A stretch of DNA of 64,000 bases from Bacillus subtilis (GTDB lineage Bacteria > Pseudomonadota > Alphaproteobacteria > Rhizobiales > Rhizobiaceae), in assembly GCA_021733665.1 (NCBI GenBank), contig JAHREI010000005.1:223963-287962 (forward strand), in the 5' to 3' direction. Below are positions 1 through 8,090 of this stretch, piece after piece (the first letter of the stretch is position 1; the number at the start of each line of letters is the position of its first letter). The notes beneath the pieces were generated by a model. It did no database searches and was not told the origin of the DNA. It saw only the letters and a program-made list of their open reading frames with translations. The position numbers and the translations under genes were made by a program.

Positions 1-842
1 CTGCTATTAATATGTTCTGCAATCATCTGCGTTATCGTGCGCACAGGACGCTGCGGGTCACTTTGCGAAAACAGGCCCAATGTAACCGGAAATGACGGTG
101 CAAGCTGGGACAACTGGCGCAGCACACGGCAATCCGGAGGAATAGTGTGGTAGGTCATCAGTCCGACACCGACGCCGACACGGATTGCCGTGCTGACTGC
201 TGCCAGTGCACCCGCCTCACAGACCATGGTCCAGTTGATATTATTGAGCGCGTCTACTGCCCGCTCCCGCCAGGGGCATAACTCATCAAACATGATGATC
301 GGCAAAGTGCCGTCCGGCGCAATACAAATATCATCCCGCACCGTCCAGTAAAGTTGTTCTGTCCATTCGATCACCGGCTTGCGGTCAAGAACACTGACAT
401 CACAAATGGCAAGGTCGATGTTTTTTTCTTCAAAGCGCGCGCCTAATGTGCGGTTGTTTTCAACCACAATATCAATCTGCACATCTTTGTGCTGATCACG
501 GAATTTTTTTAAAATCTCAATCAGGCCGGAAGATGCAAAATCTTCCAGAACGCCAAGCCGCACACGGCCGGAACCGGACAGGCTCGACAGTCTGCCAAGT
601 ACATCATCACTGATACGCAAAATCTCCTGTGCCTGTGACAGTAAAACCATGCCCGCTGCGGTCATTTTCAGACCGCGGGCAGAGCGTTCAAACAGCTTGA
701 TATCCAGTAATTCTTCCAGCCGCTGAATCTGCATGCTGACAGCAGCTTGTGTGCGATTGAGACTGCGTGCCGCACCATTGATTGTCCCGACTTCAACCAC
801 CGTCACAAAGGCACGTAACAACTTTGGATCGAGATCAATCAT
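1..842 (-). CDS. LysR-family transcriptional regulator (C-terminus outside window)
   Basis: Reading leftward from the ATG at 842 gives an uninterrupted frame to the window edge, about 280 residues, beginning MIDLDPKLLRAFVTVVE. The first 60 residues form the LysR winged helix (GAARSLNRTQAAVSMQIQRLEELL), followed by the LysR substrate domain (SGSGRVRLGVLEDFASSGL). LysR proteins usually have about 300 residues, so only the last 20 or so are missing. An AAGGAAAA ribosome site precedes the start. It is divergent from the binding-protein and catabolic genes at 1038-4982, which it probably regulates; this arrangement resembles OccR/NocR beside opine uptake genes. The effector is unknown. Confidence 0.9.
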   Translation of the reverse strand, partial: MIDLDPKLLRAFVTVVEVGTINGAARSLNRTQAAVSMQIQRLEELLDIKLFERSARGLKMTAAGMVLLSQAQEILRISDDVLGRLSSLSGSGRVRLGVLEDFASSGLIEILKKFRDQHKDVQIDIVVENNRTLGARFEEKNIDLAICDVSVLDRKPVIEWTEQLYWTVRDDICIAPDGTLPIIMFDELCPWRERAVDALNNINWTMVCEAGALAAVSTAIRVGVGVGLMTYHTIPPDCRVLRQLSQLAPSFPVTLGLFSQSDPQRPVRTITQMIAEHINS

Positions 843-848
843 TCAATT

Positions 849-869
849 TTCCTTATACCCTTATAGGAA
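849..869. promoter_or_regulatory. Candidate LysR box TTCCT-N11-AGGAA
   Basis: A 21-bp interrupted palindrome with perfect 5-bp arms fits the T-N11-A pattern of LysR operators. It overlaps the ribosome site of the LysR gene, as expected for autoregulation. It lies about 170 bp from the start of the divergent binding-protein gene. The role is inferred from position and pattern only. Confidence 0.35.
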
Positions 870-1037
870 TAAAGACAGTATTCAGGTTCTGTTTCTTTTG
901 TAAACGTAGTTCTCATATAAAAAATGATTATACATAGCCGGATTTGAAAATGGCGTGCGGGAAACTGATCAGGTTTCTCCACGCACCATTTTCAGACGCT
1001 TATGCATGATCAGTTCAATAAAAACGGGAACAGTCTC

Positions 1038-1889
1038 ATGCAGCTCATTCGTAAAAAGTTATTGTTTTTCGCACTTTCAGCATCCGTGCTGACAGCTTGC
1101 AGCAGTGCGTCCTTTGCGGAGGACAAAGCGGTTTTAAAAATTGCGACTGAAGGCGCATTTAAACCGTGGAATTTCACCGAACCATCGGGGAAACTTGCCG
1201 GCTTTGAAATTGATCTGGCCGAAGATCTATGCAAACGCATGAACCGTACGTGTGAGATCGTGGCGCAGGATTGGGATGGTATTATTCCTGCACTGAATGC
1301 CGGAAAATACGATGTGATCATGGCAGCCATGAGCATTACGGATGAGCGCAAAAAGGTACTGGATTTTTCGGTGCCTTACGTTGCGACTTATCACGCGACG
1401 ATGCTGCCGGAAGCTGCTGTCGGGCGGCTCGCAGAAGATACACAGCGCTATAATTTGTCGGATGAAAAAGCATCAGAAGCGCCGGTTCGTCTGCTGGCAG
1501 AAGAGCTGAAAAATAAAACTGTTGGCGTTCAGCTGGCATCAACCAATGGTGCTTTTCTTGAAGCCTATCTCAAGAATGATGTGACGATCACTTATTACAA
1601 GACGGTTGAACAGCTCAATCTCGATCTGCAATCCGGCCGTGTTGATGCAACAATTGCAGATCTGACGGCTTTGGAAGCTGAATTGAAAAAGCCCGGTTTT
1701 TCAGGCTACAAAATTGCAGGGCCTGTCCTGATGGGTGGAGTTTTCGGGGAGGGCGTGGGTGCTGCCATGCGTAAGGGAGACGATGCTTTAAAACAGCTTT
1801 TTGATACGGCGATTACTGCTGCGATCAAGGACGGGACTGTGAAGCAGCTTTCTGAGAAATGGTACGGCACGGATATTTCTCCTTTGTGA
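1038..1889 (+). CDS. ABC transporter substrate-binding protein, polar amino acid/opine type (family 3)
   Basis: This 283-residue periplasmic binding protein has the SBP_bac_3 pattern (IATEGAFKPWNF, GFEIDLAEDLC, AAMSITDERKKVLDFS) typical of lysine/arginine/ornithine, octopine and nopaline binding proteins. The ATG at 1002 is possible, but the ATG at 1038 starts directly at a signal peptide (MQLIRKKLLFFALSASVLTAC). That peptide contains a lipobox-like LTAC as well as a possible signal peptidase I site after SFAED, so it may be a lipoprotein. No permease or ATPase partner is in the window. It is followed 39 bp later by the EutB-like gene. An opine, a basic amino acid or an ectoine-like compound are all possible ligands; the context favours an N-acyl diamino compound. 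Confidence 0.88.
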   Translation: MQLIRKKLLFFALSASVLTACSSASFAEDKAVLKIATEGAFKPWNFTEPSGKLAGFEIDLAEDLCKRMNRTCEIVAQDWDGIIPALNAGKYDVIMAAMSITDERKKVLDFSVPYVATYHATMLPEAAVGRLAEDTQRYNLSDEKASEAPVRLLAEELKNKTVGVQLASTNGAFLEAYLKNDVTITYYKTVEQLNLDLQSGRVDATIADLTALEAELKKPGFSGYKIAGPVLMGGVFGEGVGAAMRKGDDALKQLFDTAITAAIKDGTVKQLSEKWYGTDISPL

Positions 1890-1928
1890 CAGGTGGAATG
1901 AAATTTAATCTGGGAAATGGAAACGAGA

Positions 1929-2900
1929 ATGACGGAATATCTGAAAAGCGCAGCACGGTCGGTTCAGGCTAGAAAACGTATCGGTGATTATATCGAAATT
2001 ACGCCTCTGATTGCCTCGCGTGAAATCGGTGCGGAAACCGGTTCAGATCTGTATTTTAAAGCAGAGCACTTACAGAAAACCGGCTCTTTTAAATTCAGGG
2101 GAGCAATGAGCAAGATCACCGCTTTGCCTGAAGATCAGGGCGTAATTACCGCCTCGTCAGGCAATCACGGTATTGCGTCTGCACAGGCCGCAGCATTGCT
2201 GAACCGTCCGATGACCGTCTATCTCGGTGTTGGTGTATCAAAAGCAAAATTAGCAAAAATCCGCTCCTATGGGATCGAAGTTGTGCTGTCCGGCGAGGAT
2301 TCAGGGCAGGCGGAAGTTCATGCACAGGAGGCTGCGGTTAAACGCGGTCTGACCTATGTATCGCCTTATAATGATGAGCAGATTATCGCCGGACAGGGAA
2401 CAATCGGGCTTGAACTGCTGGAGCAGGCACCGCGCATTGACAATGTGTTTATCGCTATGGGCGGTGGCGGCCTGATCAGTGGCATCGGTTCTGTTTTGAA
2501 AAGCTTTAGCCCGCAAACCAAGGTCTATGGGGTTGCCGCTGAAGCATCCTGTACGCTGGCTGTTTCGATGCAGGAAGGCAGGGTTGTTGAAACCGAACAT
2601 CTACCGACCCTCGCTGACGGCGTGGCAGGCGGTATGGATGATGACAGCATTACACTGCCCCTCGCCATTCAAGTCGTTGATGAAGTGGTGACATGTTCGG
2701 AAGACGAAATTGCCAGTGCTCTCGCGCAACTTGCCATTAAAGAGCATCACCTTGTTGAAGGTGCGGCAGGGCTCGCTCTTGCCGGTTATCTGAAAGTCGC
2801 GGAAGACTGCAAAGGTCAGGTGAATGTGGTTTTGCTCTGTGGCGGCAACTTCGAATTCTCCACGGTTCTGAACGTCATTAATTCTGCAGAAAATGCCTGA
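1929..2900 (+). CDS. eutB: Threonine/serine dehydratase-family PLP enzyme, EutB-like
   Basis: This is a 323-residue fold-type II PLP enzyme. The Schiff-base lysine is K55 in KTGSFKFRGA, and the phosphate-binding glycine loop is GGGGLISG near residue 177. Length and motifs match catabolic threonine dehydratase, serine racemase, beta-hydroxyaspartate dehydratase and the ectoine-utilisation protein EutB. There is no C-terminal ACT domain, so it is not biosynthetic IlvA. An ATG at 1917 lies almost on top of a GGGAA sequence, so the ATG at 1929 is preferred. It sits in line with a DoeB/EutE-type deacylase and an EutC-type reductase or cyclodeaminase, which points to (hydroxy)ectoine or hydroxyaspartate metabolism. 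The exact substrate is inferred. Confidence 0.8.
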   Translation: MTEYLKSAARSVQARKRIGDYIEITPLIASREIGAETGSDLYFKAEHLQKTGSFKFRGAMSKITALPEDQGVITASSGNHGIASAQAAALLNRPMTVYLGVGVSKAKLAKIRSYGIEVVLSGEDSGQAEVHAQEAAVKRGLTYVSPYNDEQIIAGQGTIGLELLEQAPRIDNVFIAMGGGGLISGIGSVLKSFSPQTKVYGVAAEASCTLAVSMQEGRVVETEHLPTLADGVAGGMDDDSITLPLAIQVVDEVVTCSEDEIASALAQLAIKEHHLVEGAAGLALAGYLKVAEDCKGQVNVVLLCGGNFEFSTVLNVINSAENA

Positions 2901-2918
2901 ACCGACAAGGAAACAGCC

Positions 2919-3914
2919 ATGGCCAGCCTTGAAATAGATTGGACAAAAGACGGCAGGCAGAGTGCTTATATTCATCTGCCAAGCTCTGTGAATACCAGTG
3001 CCTGGCAGAATATCCGCATTCCGGTCTATCTGCTAAAAAATGGTGCCGGTCCGGTGACCTTGCTGCTGGGCGGTAATCACGGTGATGAATATGAAGGGCA
3101 GGTGGCTCTGTCAAAACTGGCGCATCATTTAAAGCCGGAGGAGATCAGGGGCACGATTGTGATTATTCCGTCCCTTAATCTGCCGGCGGTTATGAGTGGT
3201 CAGCGGTTGTCCCCGATTGATGACAAAAATCTCAATCGTGAATTTCCGGGGGACGCCAGAGGCTCGGTGACGCAGCGGCTTGCACATTTTGTGTCAACGC
3301 AACTGGTGCCTCGCTGTGATAATGTGATTGATCTGCATTCCGGCGGACGCACGCTGAATTTTGTGCCCTGTACATTTATTCATGCGCAGGAGGATGAGGC
3401 GGAAAATCAAAGATTTATTGATGCTGCACTGGCTTTCGGCGCACCACTAACGGTGCTCATCCGTGAACCCCATGCGGATGTTATGCTCGATGATGTGGTT
3501 GAAAAAAGCGGCAAGCTGATGCTCTCGAGCGAGCTTGGCGGCAGTGCCTGTATTAATGTCGAGACTATGACACTGACCTATGATGGTATCCTGTCAACCT
3601 TGCAGCATTTGAACCAAATTCAGACTGTGAATGGCAGGAATGTTGTAAAACAACCCACGCAGCGGCTCGTGACAGTGCCTGATGCGGGCCATTACATTCA
3701 TGCCGATGATACCGGATTATACGAGCCGGTTGTGCCGCTTGGCACTGATCTGCAGGCAGGTGATATTATCGGCTATATTCACCATACGGATCGCAATGAC
3801 AGAGCGCCGTCTCCGGTAAAAGCGCCTAAAGATGGTCTGCTATTCTGCGTGGCCGGACAGGGGCTTGTCCGGCGGGACGATACAATCGTGGTTATTGCTG
3901 TGGATCATCAATAA
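2919..3914 (+). CDS. doeB: N-acetyl-diaminobutyrate deacetylase-like zinc deacylase (DoeB/EutE, AstE/AspA family)
   Basis: This 331-residue zinc hydrolase belongs to the succinylglutamate desuccinylase/aspartoacylase group. Predicted zinc ligands are H54 and E57 in GGNHGDEYEG and H140 in DLHSGG; NLNREFPG carries the conserved arginine. The N-terminal layout (DWTKDGRQSAYIHLP, SAWQNIRIPV) is like DoeB/EutE, which removes acetate from N-alpha-acetyl-2,4-diaminobutyrate in ectoine breakdown. A C-terminal beta domain covers residues 240-331. AAGGAAA lies before the ATG, 18 bp after the EutB-like gene. The ectoine hydrolase DoeA/EutD that would supply its substrate is not in this window. Confidence 0.8.
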   Translation: MASLEIDWTKDGRQSAYIHLPSSVNTSAWQNIRIPVYLLKNGAGPVTLLLGGNHGDEYEGQVALSKLAHHLKPEEIRGTIVIIPSLNLPAVMSGQRLSPIDDKNLNREFPGDARGSVTQRLAHFVSTQLVPRCDNVIDLHSGGRTLNFVPCTFIHAQEDEAENQRFIDAALAFGAPLTVLIREPHADVMLDDVVEKSGKLMLSSELGGSACINVETMTLTYDGILSTLQHLNQIQTVNGRNVVKQPTQRLVTVPDAGHYIHADDTGLYEPVVPLGTDLQAGDIIGYIHHTDRNDRAPSPVKAPKDGLLFCVAGQGLVRRDDTIVVIAVDHQ

Positions 3915-3921
3915 CAAACTG

Positions 3922-3956
3922 GCTGCGCGGTTTTGATTATCACGCGCGGCTTTTCC
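3922..3956 (+). terminator. Intrinsic terminator after the DoeB-like gene
   Basis: An 8-bp G/C stem (3922-3929 with 3943-3950, one G-T pair) is followed by TTTT and a T/C-rich run. It separates the deacylase gene from the downstream cyclodeaminase gene, which may therefore be less expressed or have its own promoter. Confidence 0.6.
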
Positions 3957-4022
3957 CTCTCTTTTTAGCGGTTTTGACGGTGCTCCCGCATCGCATGCGC
4001 TTGCTATTTTTAAGGAAACTGA

Positions 4023-4982
4023 ATGTCAGCCGGATCGCCTGTTATTTTAAACCAAACCGAGATTGAAAGCCGTGTTCAAAAACTGGATATTGTGCCGTTG
4101 ATCGGGGCAGCTTTTGCTGCATACTCGCGGGGAGAGGCGGTTGTGCCGCTGCCGGGGGAGTTGATCTTCAGTAATCCTCCGGGAGAAACCCACATTAAAT
4201 ACGGGTATTTCACACAAGGTGATACTTACGTAATTAAAATCGCCTCCGGTTTTTTTGAAAATCCGGCCAAAGGTCTGAACACAAGTGACGGCCTGATGCT
4301 GGTTTTCAGTAAGCTGACGGGTGAGCTTTGTGCAATCCTCAATGACCGTGGCCGGTTGACAGATTTACGCACGGCAGCGGCCGGTGCTGTCGCGGCGCAT
4401 TATATGGCGCCGGAAACTGTCAGCGTGATTGGCGTTATCGGCACAGGAATGCAGGCGGAATTGCAGGTGGAACTGTTGCAGAAAGTCCGGCCTTGCAAAA
4501 ATTTAATCGTGTGGGGACGACGTAGTGAGCAGGCGCAGCTTTATGCGCAGCGTATGACGGCTAAAGGCTATCAGGTCACAATTGCGGATACACCAGCCGC
4601 ATTGGCACAAGAAGCACGCCTGATCGTGTCGTCGACTGCAAGCCGTGAAGCTATTTTAACTACGGATATGATACAAGCTGGTACACATATTACGGCTATC
4701 GGTGCGGATACGCCGGAAAAGCAGGAGTTGGAAGCAGCGCTTATTCATAAGGCTGATATTGTGGTCACCGACAGTCGTGAGCAGGCACGCCATCGTGGCG
4801 AACTGCATCATGCATTCAATGATGCAGAACTGTCTGCTCATCAAGTTTATGAGCTGGGAGAAGTTGTTACCGGAAAGCACTGCGGACGGAAAACTAGTAC
4901 AGATATTACGATCGCTACGCTGACAGGATTAGCAGTTCAGGACATTGCAATTGCTACAGCAGTTCTGAATGCACATGATTAG
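4023..4982 (+). CDS. eutC: Ornithine cyclodeaminase/mu-crystallin family protein, EutC-like
   Basis: This 319-residue NAD-binding protein of the OCD/mu-crystallin family has the substrate-side segment HIKYGYF near residue 58, the family motif LNDRGRLTDLRTAAAGAVAAHYM, and a Rossmann loop GVIGTGMQAELQ. The family includes ornithine cyclodeaminase, ketimine reductases, iminosuccinate reductase BhcD and EutC of ectoine clusters. Paired with the EutB-like dehydratase, it could reduce an imine made by that enzyme, as BhcD does after BhcB. AAGGAAACTG precedes the ATG. A terminator separates it from the upstream gene. True ornithine cyclodeaminase activity cannot be excluded. Confidence 0.8.
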   Translation: MSAGSPVILNQTEIESRVQKLDIVPLIGAAFAAYSRGEAVVPLPGELIFSNPPGETHIKYGYFTQGDTYVIKIASGFFENPAKGLNTSDGLMLVFSKLTGELCAILNDRGRLTDLRTAAAGAVAAHYMAPETVSVIGVIGTGMQAELQVELLQKVRPCKNLIVWGRRSEQAQLYAQRMTAKGYQVTIADTPAALAQEARLIVSSTASREAILTTDMIQAGTHITAIGADTPEKQELEAALIHKADIVVTDSREQARHRGELHHAFNDAELSAHQVYELGEVVTGKHCGRKTSTDITIATLTGLAVQDIAIATAVLNAHD

Positions 4983-5005
4983 TTGAAATTTGACGCAATA
5001 TATTT

Positions 5006-5034
5006 GCCTCAACATATCCGGAAGGTGTTGAGGC
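5006..5034 (+). terminator. Hairpin after the EutC-like gene
   Basis: GCCTCAACA and TGTTGAGGC form a perfect 9-bp stem with an 11-nt loop 24 bp after the stop codon. No T-run follows, so it may be a weak terminator or a 3'-end stabilising hairpin. Confidence 0.4.
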
Positions 5035-5241
5035 AGATCGTTACATAGATATTGCTCTGTGCGTTATTTTACACGCATCGCCGAATGTGACGATAATAGG
5101 AAAAAAGGGCGTAGTTATCATTCTCTGGGCTCAGCGTTCATTTTGATCTTTAGGTAATTATCTTTCGTATGGGTTTCATTTGTGGATATAATGCGAATTT
5201 TACAGCGCTTTTGATTGCGTATTCTTGCGATAAGATGTTAG

Positions 5242-5308
5242 AGACGGCATGATCTGTTACAAATTCTGATATTAACGGCAGACATTTGTAATGTTTGCCC
5301 TGCCGTCT
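5242..5308 (+). ncRNA. Structured 5' leader element before the NitT/TauT operon (riboswitch-like candidate)
   Basis: The 344-bp gap 4983-5326 holds a compact fold. AGACGGCA (5242-5249) pairs perfectly with TGCCGTCT (5301-5308). Inside it, GGCAGACAT (5277-5285) pairs with ATGTTTGCC (5291-5299). A short GTTA/TAAC stem (5256-5259 with 5273-5276) would complete a three-way junction. In addition TTACAAAT (5257-5264) is fully complementary to ATTTGTAA (5284-5291), giving either a loop-loop contact or an alternative helix. The element ends 13 nt before a GGAGG site. It does not match TPP, purine, guanidine or SAM-II consensus features that I know, so the ligand, if any, is unknown. Confidence 0.45.
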
Positions 5309-5326
5309 GAGCATGTCTCCGGAGGA

Positions 5327-5389
5327 ATGAACTATATGAACCATTTTGGCATGGCGCCTTGTCTGTCCCGTAAAGGAGCAAGACAATGA
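5327..5389 (+). CDS. 20-codon leader ORF translationally coupled to the ABC ATPase
   Basis: An ATG directly after GGAGGA (5321-5326) opens a 20-codon frame (MNYMNHFGMAPC at its start). Its TGA (5387-5389) overlaps the ATG of the ATPase gene (5386-5388) as ATGA. The GGAGG core ends only 1-2 nt before this ATG; the ATG at 5336 in the same frame has better spacing. The ATPase has its own AAAGGAG at 5372-5378. The stop-start overlap suggests coupling, so the peptide may be a leader. It has no run of a single amino acid that would mark classic attenuation, and it could be chance. Confidence 0.4.
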   Translation: MNYMNHFGMAPCLSRKGARQ

Positions 5390-6231
5390 ATGCCCCGACC
5401 AGTGCTGTTCAATCGGAAAATACTTCTAAAACAGTTATTGAACTTAAAGATGTCGCTATCTCTTTCAATCTGGCTAATGGCGGCCGGTATGATGCGGTAG
5501 CGGAAAGCAATCTTAAGGTTGCTGAGAATGAATTTGTTGCAATTGTCGGTCCGACAGGCTGCGGTAAATCAACATTGCTGAATGCTGTGGCAGGTTTGCT
5601 GACACCTGCAAACGGTCATGTGGAAATCGGCGGGGTACGTCTGAGTGGCCTTAATCGTCAGGCCGGTTATCTTTTTCAGCAGGATGCTCTGATGCCGTGG
5701 AAAACGGTGCTTGAGAATGTTGCAATCGGGCTGGAAATTACCGGTACGCCTAAGAAACAGGCACGTGAACTGGCACAAGACTGGTTGGCACGTGTTGGCC
5801 TTGCCAATTTTGGTGATCGTTATCCGCATATGTTGTCGGGTGGACAGCGTAAACGTATTGGTCTTGCGCAGGTTCTGATCCGCAATCCTAAATATTTGCT
5901 GATGGATGAGCCTTTTGGTCCGCTTGATGCGCAAACCCGCGTTATTATGGGCGATCTCTTGCTGGAGCTTTGGTCTCAGGACCGCAAAGCAGTGATGTTT
6001 GTAACGCATGATCTGGAAGAGGCAATTGCGCTTGCCGATCGTGTGGTGATTATGTCTGCGGGACCACGCGCGCATATTATGGCCGAGTATCAAATTCCTC
6101 TGAAACGCCCGCGTGAGATTTCTGAAATCCGCTTGCATGACCAGTTCCATGAAATTCATCGTGAAATTTGGGGAGCTTTGAAAGAAGAAGTTCTGAAAGG
6201 CTATCAGCAGACGAGCGGAGTACGCAAATGA
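5386..6231 (+). CDS. NitT/TauT-type ABC transporter ATPase
   Basis: This 281-residue ABC ATPase has Walker A GPTGCGKST, a Q-loop YLFQQDALMPWKTV, the signature MLSGGQRKRIGLAQ, Walker B YLLMDEPFGPLDA and the switch histidine in FVTHDLEEA. The LMPWKTV stretch is characteristic of the nitrate/sulfonate/taurine group (NrtD, SsuB, TauB, ThiZ). The signature has RKR where most members have QRQR. It overlaps the permease gene by ATGA and is followed by the binding protein, so the three genes form one operon behind the structured leader. The substrate cannot be read from the sequence. Confidence 0.92.
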   Translation: MNAPTSAVQSENTSKTVIELKDVAISFNLANGGRYDAVAESNLKVAENEFVAIVGPTGCGKSTLLNAVAGLLTPANGHVEIGGVRLSGLNRQAGYLFQQDALMPWKTVLENVAIGLEITGTPKKQARELAQDWLARVGLANFGDRYPHMLSGGQRKRIGLAQVLIRNPKYLLMDEPFGPLDAQTRVIMGDLLLELWSQDRKAVMFVTHDLEEAIALADRVVIMSAGPRAHIMAEYQIPLKRPREISEIRLHDQFHEIHREIWGALKEEVLKGYQQTSGVRK

Positions 6232-7019
6232 ACAAGCCTCTTTTGTTTTTGGCGCAGCTCAGTGTTGCCGTATTCGTTATTCTCGTCTGGTATCTTTTCA
6301 CTGAAACACATTTATTCGGCAATCCCGCGAATGCGAAATTCTTTTTCGCGACACCGACACAAGTCGCTATCCGCATCTATAAATGGTTTGCGGAGGGGAG
6401 TATCTGGTACCATCTCGGTATTACATTGCTTGAAGCGATGCTGGCTTTTGTCATCGGCTCTGTCGGCGGTGTGCTGATCGGTTTCTGGTTCGCACGCAAG
6501 CCGGTGGTTGCTGCGATTTTTGACCCTTATGTGAAAGCCGCCAATTCGTTGCCACGTGTGGTACTGGCACCGATTTTCATGTTGTGGCTTGGTCTCGGTA
6601 TCTGGTCAAAAGTAGCACTGGGTGTGTCTTTGGTCTTTTTCATTGTGTTTTTCAACGTCTATCAGGGTGTGAAAGAGGTGAACCAGACCGTGCTTGCCAA
6701 TGCACGTATGTTGGGCATGAATGAACGCCAGTTGTTGCGGAATGTTTATTTGCCTTCTGCTTTATCATGGATGTTTTCCAGTCTGCATACGGCTGTCGGT
6801 TTTGCGGTTGTCGGCGCGGTTGTCGGCGAATATCTCGGTTCGTCTGCAGGGCTTGGCTATCTCATTCATCAGGCTGAAGGCGTTTTCGATGTGACCGGTG
6901 TATTTTCCGGCATGATTGTGCTGACAGCTTTCGTGTTGCTTATCGATTGGATTGTGTCGATTGCAGAGACACGATTACTGGTCTGGAAACCTAAAATTGC
7001 CGGGCCGAACGGTGTTTAA
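6228..7019 (+). CDS. NitT/TauT-type ABC transporter permease
   Basis: This 263-residue inner-membrane protein has about six hydrophobic segments and the family EAA loop NARMLGMNERQLLRNVYLPSALSWMFSSLH. An in-frame TTG at 6168 would add 20 residues inside the ATPase gene. The ATG at 6228, which overlaps the ATPase stop as ATGA, gives an immediate hydrophobic start (MNKPLLFLAQLSVAVFVILVWYLF) and is preferred. It should pair with the ATPase and with the binding protein encoded 24 bp downstream. Confidence 0.92.
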   Translation: MNKPLLFLAQLSVAVFVILVWYLFTETHLFGNPANAKFFFATPTQVAIRIYKWFAEGSIWYHLGITLLEAMLAFVIGSVGGVLIGFWFARKPVVAAIFDPYVKAANSLPRVVLAPIFMLWLGLGIWSKVALGVSLVFFIVFFNVYQGVKEVNQTVLANARMLGMNERQLLRNVYLPSALSWMFSSLHTAVGFAVVGAVVGEYLGSSAGLGYLIHQAEGVFDVTGVFSGMIVLTAFVLLIDWIVSIAETRLLVWKPKIAGPNGV

Positions 7020-7043
7020 CAGATCAATGCAAGGAGTATATTC

Positions 7044-8084
7044 ATGAAGATGACGCGTCGCGATTTAATGCTGGGTGCTGCCATTCTCGGGTTGACAAGC
7101 ATTGCTGCACAACTCCCTGCCTATGCTCAGGATGCTGATGCAAAGCCGGAAAAAACTGATCTGATGCTGGGTGTTGGCGGTAAACCATTGTTCTATTATC
7201 TGCCGTTGACGATTGCTGAACGTCTTGGTTTCTTTAAGGAACTGGACTTGAACGTCACAATCAATGACTTTGGCGGCGGTGCTAAGTCTTTGCAGGCACT
7301 TATCGGCGGCTCTGTTGATGTGGTGACCGGCGCTTATGAGCATACTCTGCGTATGCAGCATCGCGGTCAGGATATTAAAGCTATTTGTGAGCTTGGTCGT
7401 TTCCCAGGTATTTGTATTGCTGTTCGTACAGATCTTGCTGATGAAATCAAAACCATTGCCGATCTTAAAGGCCGCAATATTGGTGTAACTGCACCCGGCT
7501 CTTCAACATCACTGTTCCTGCAATATGCGATGATCAAAAACGGTCTTGCAGCTGATGATGCATCAATCATCGGTGTCGGCGGTGGTGCAAGTGCTGTTGC
7601 TGCGATCAAAAAGGGCGATATTGCTGCGCTGGTTCATCTTGATCCGGTTATTACCAAGCTGGAAGTTGATGGCGATGTGAAAATCCTGCTCGATACCCGT
7701 ACGGAAGAAGGCACACGCGCCTTGTTTGACGGCACCAATCCGGCAGCGATTGTCTATATGCAGCAGAGCTTTATCGATGCCAATCCGGTAACCACACAAC
7801 GTGTTGTTGATGCTTTTGTCAAAGCACTTAACTGGATTCACAATGCGACACCGGATGAAGTGGCTGATGTTGTGCCGGAAGAATATTTGTTTGGGGATCG
7901 TGAGCTGTATAAAACCGGCTTTGAGAAGTCCCGCGCGATGTATTCAGAAAAGGGGATGATCGCGGAAGATGGTTTCAAGAGCATGTATGATATGCTGAAG
8001 AAACTTGATCCTGATCTGGCCAATAGTGATCTGAAATTCTCGCAGACTTTTGATCCGCGTTTTGTGGAATATTCGAATATCTAA
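7044..8084 (+). CDS. NitT/TauT-type substrate-binding protein
   Basis: This 346-residue periplasmic binding protein has an N-terminal signal (MKMTRRDLMLGAAILGLTSIAAQLPAYAQ); the TRRDLM start suggests possible Tat export. The mature part has the NMT1/SsuA-like pattern: PLFYYLPLTIAERLGFFKELDLNV, GGGAKSLQALIGGSVDVVTGAYEHTL and GRNIGVTAPGSSTSLFLQY. AAGGAG lies before the ATG. It is the last gene of the operon and ends in a strong bidirectional terminator. Possible ligands of the family include sulfonates, nitrate, pyrimidines and aromatic acids; none is specifically supported. Confidence 0.9.
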   Translation: MKMTRRDLMLGAAILGLTSIAAQLPAYAQDADAKPEKTDLMLGVGGKPLFYYLPLTIAERLGFFKELDLNVTINDFGGGAKSLQALIGGSVDVVTGAYEHTLRMQHRGQDIKAICELGRFPGICIAVRTDLADEIKTIADLKGRNIGVTAPGSSTSLFLQYAMIKNGLAADDASIIGVGGGASAVAAIKKGDIAALVHLDPVITKLEVDGDVKILLDTRTEEGTRALFDGTNPAAIVYMQQSFIDANPVTTQRVVDAFVKALNWIHNATPDEVADVVPEEYLFGDRELYKTGFEKSRAMYSEKGMIAEDGFKSMYDMLKKLDPDLANSDLKFSQTFDPRFVEYSNI

Positions 8085-8090
8085 GTAAAA

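Noticed and set aside
5006..5308. TPP, purine, SAM-II or guanidine riboswitch upstream of the NitT/TauT operon
   Set aside because: None of the conserved sequence blocks of these classes is present; only the structure is suggestive, so no known class is assigned.
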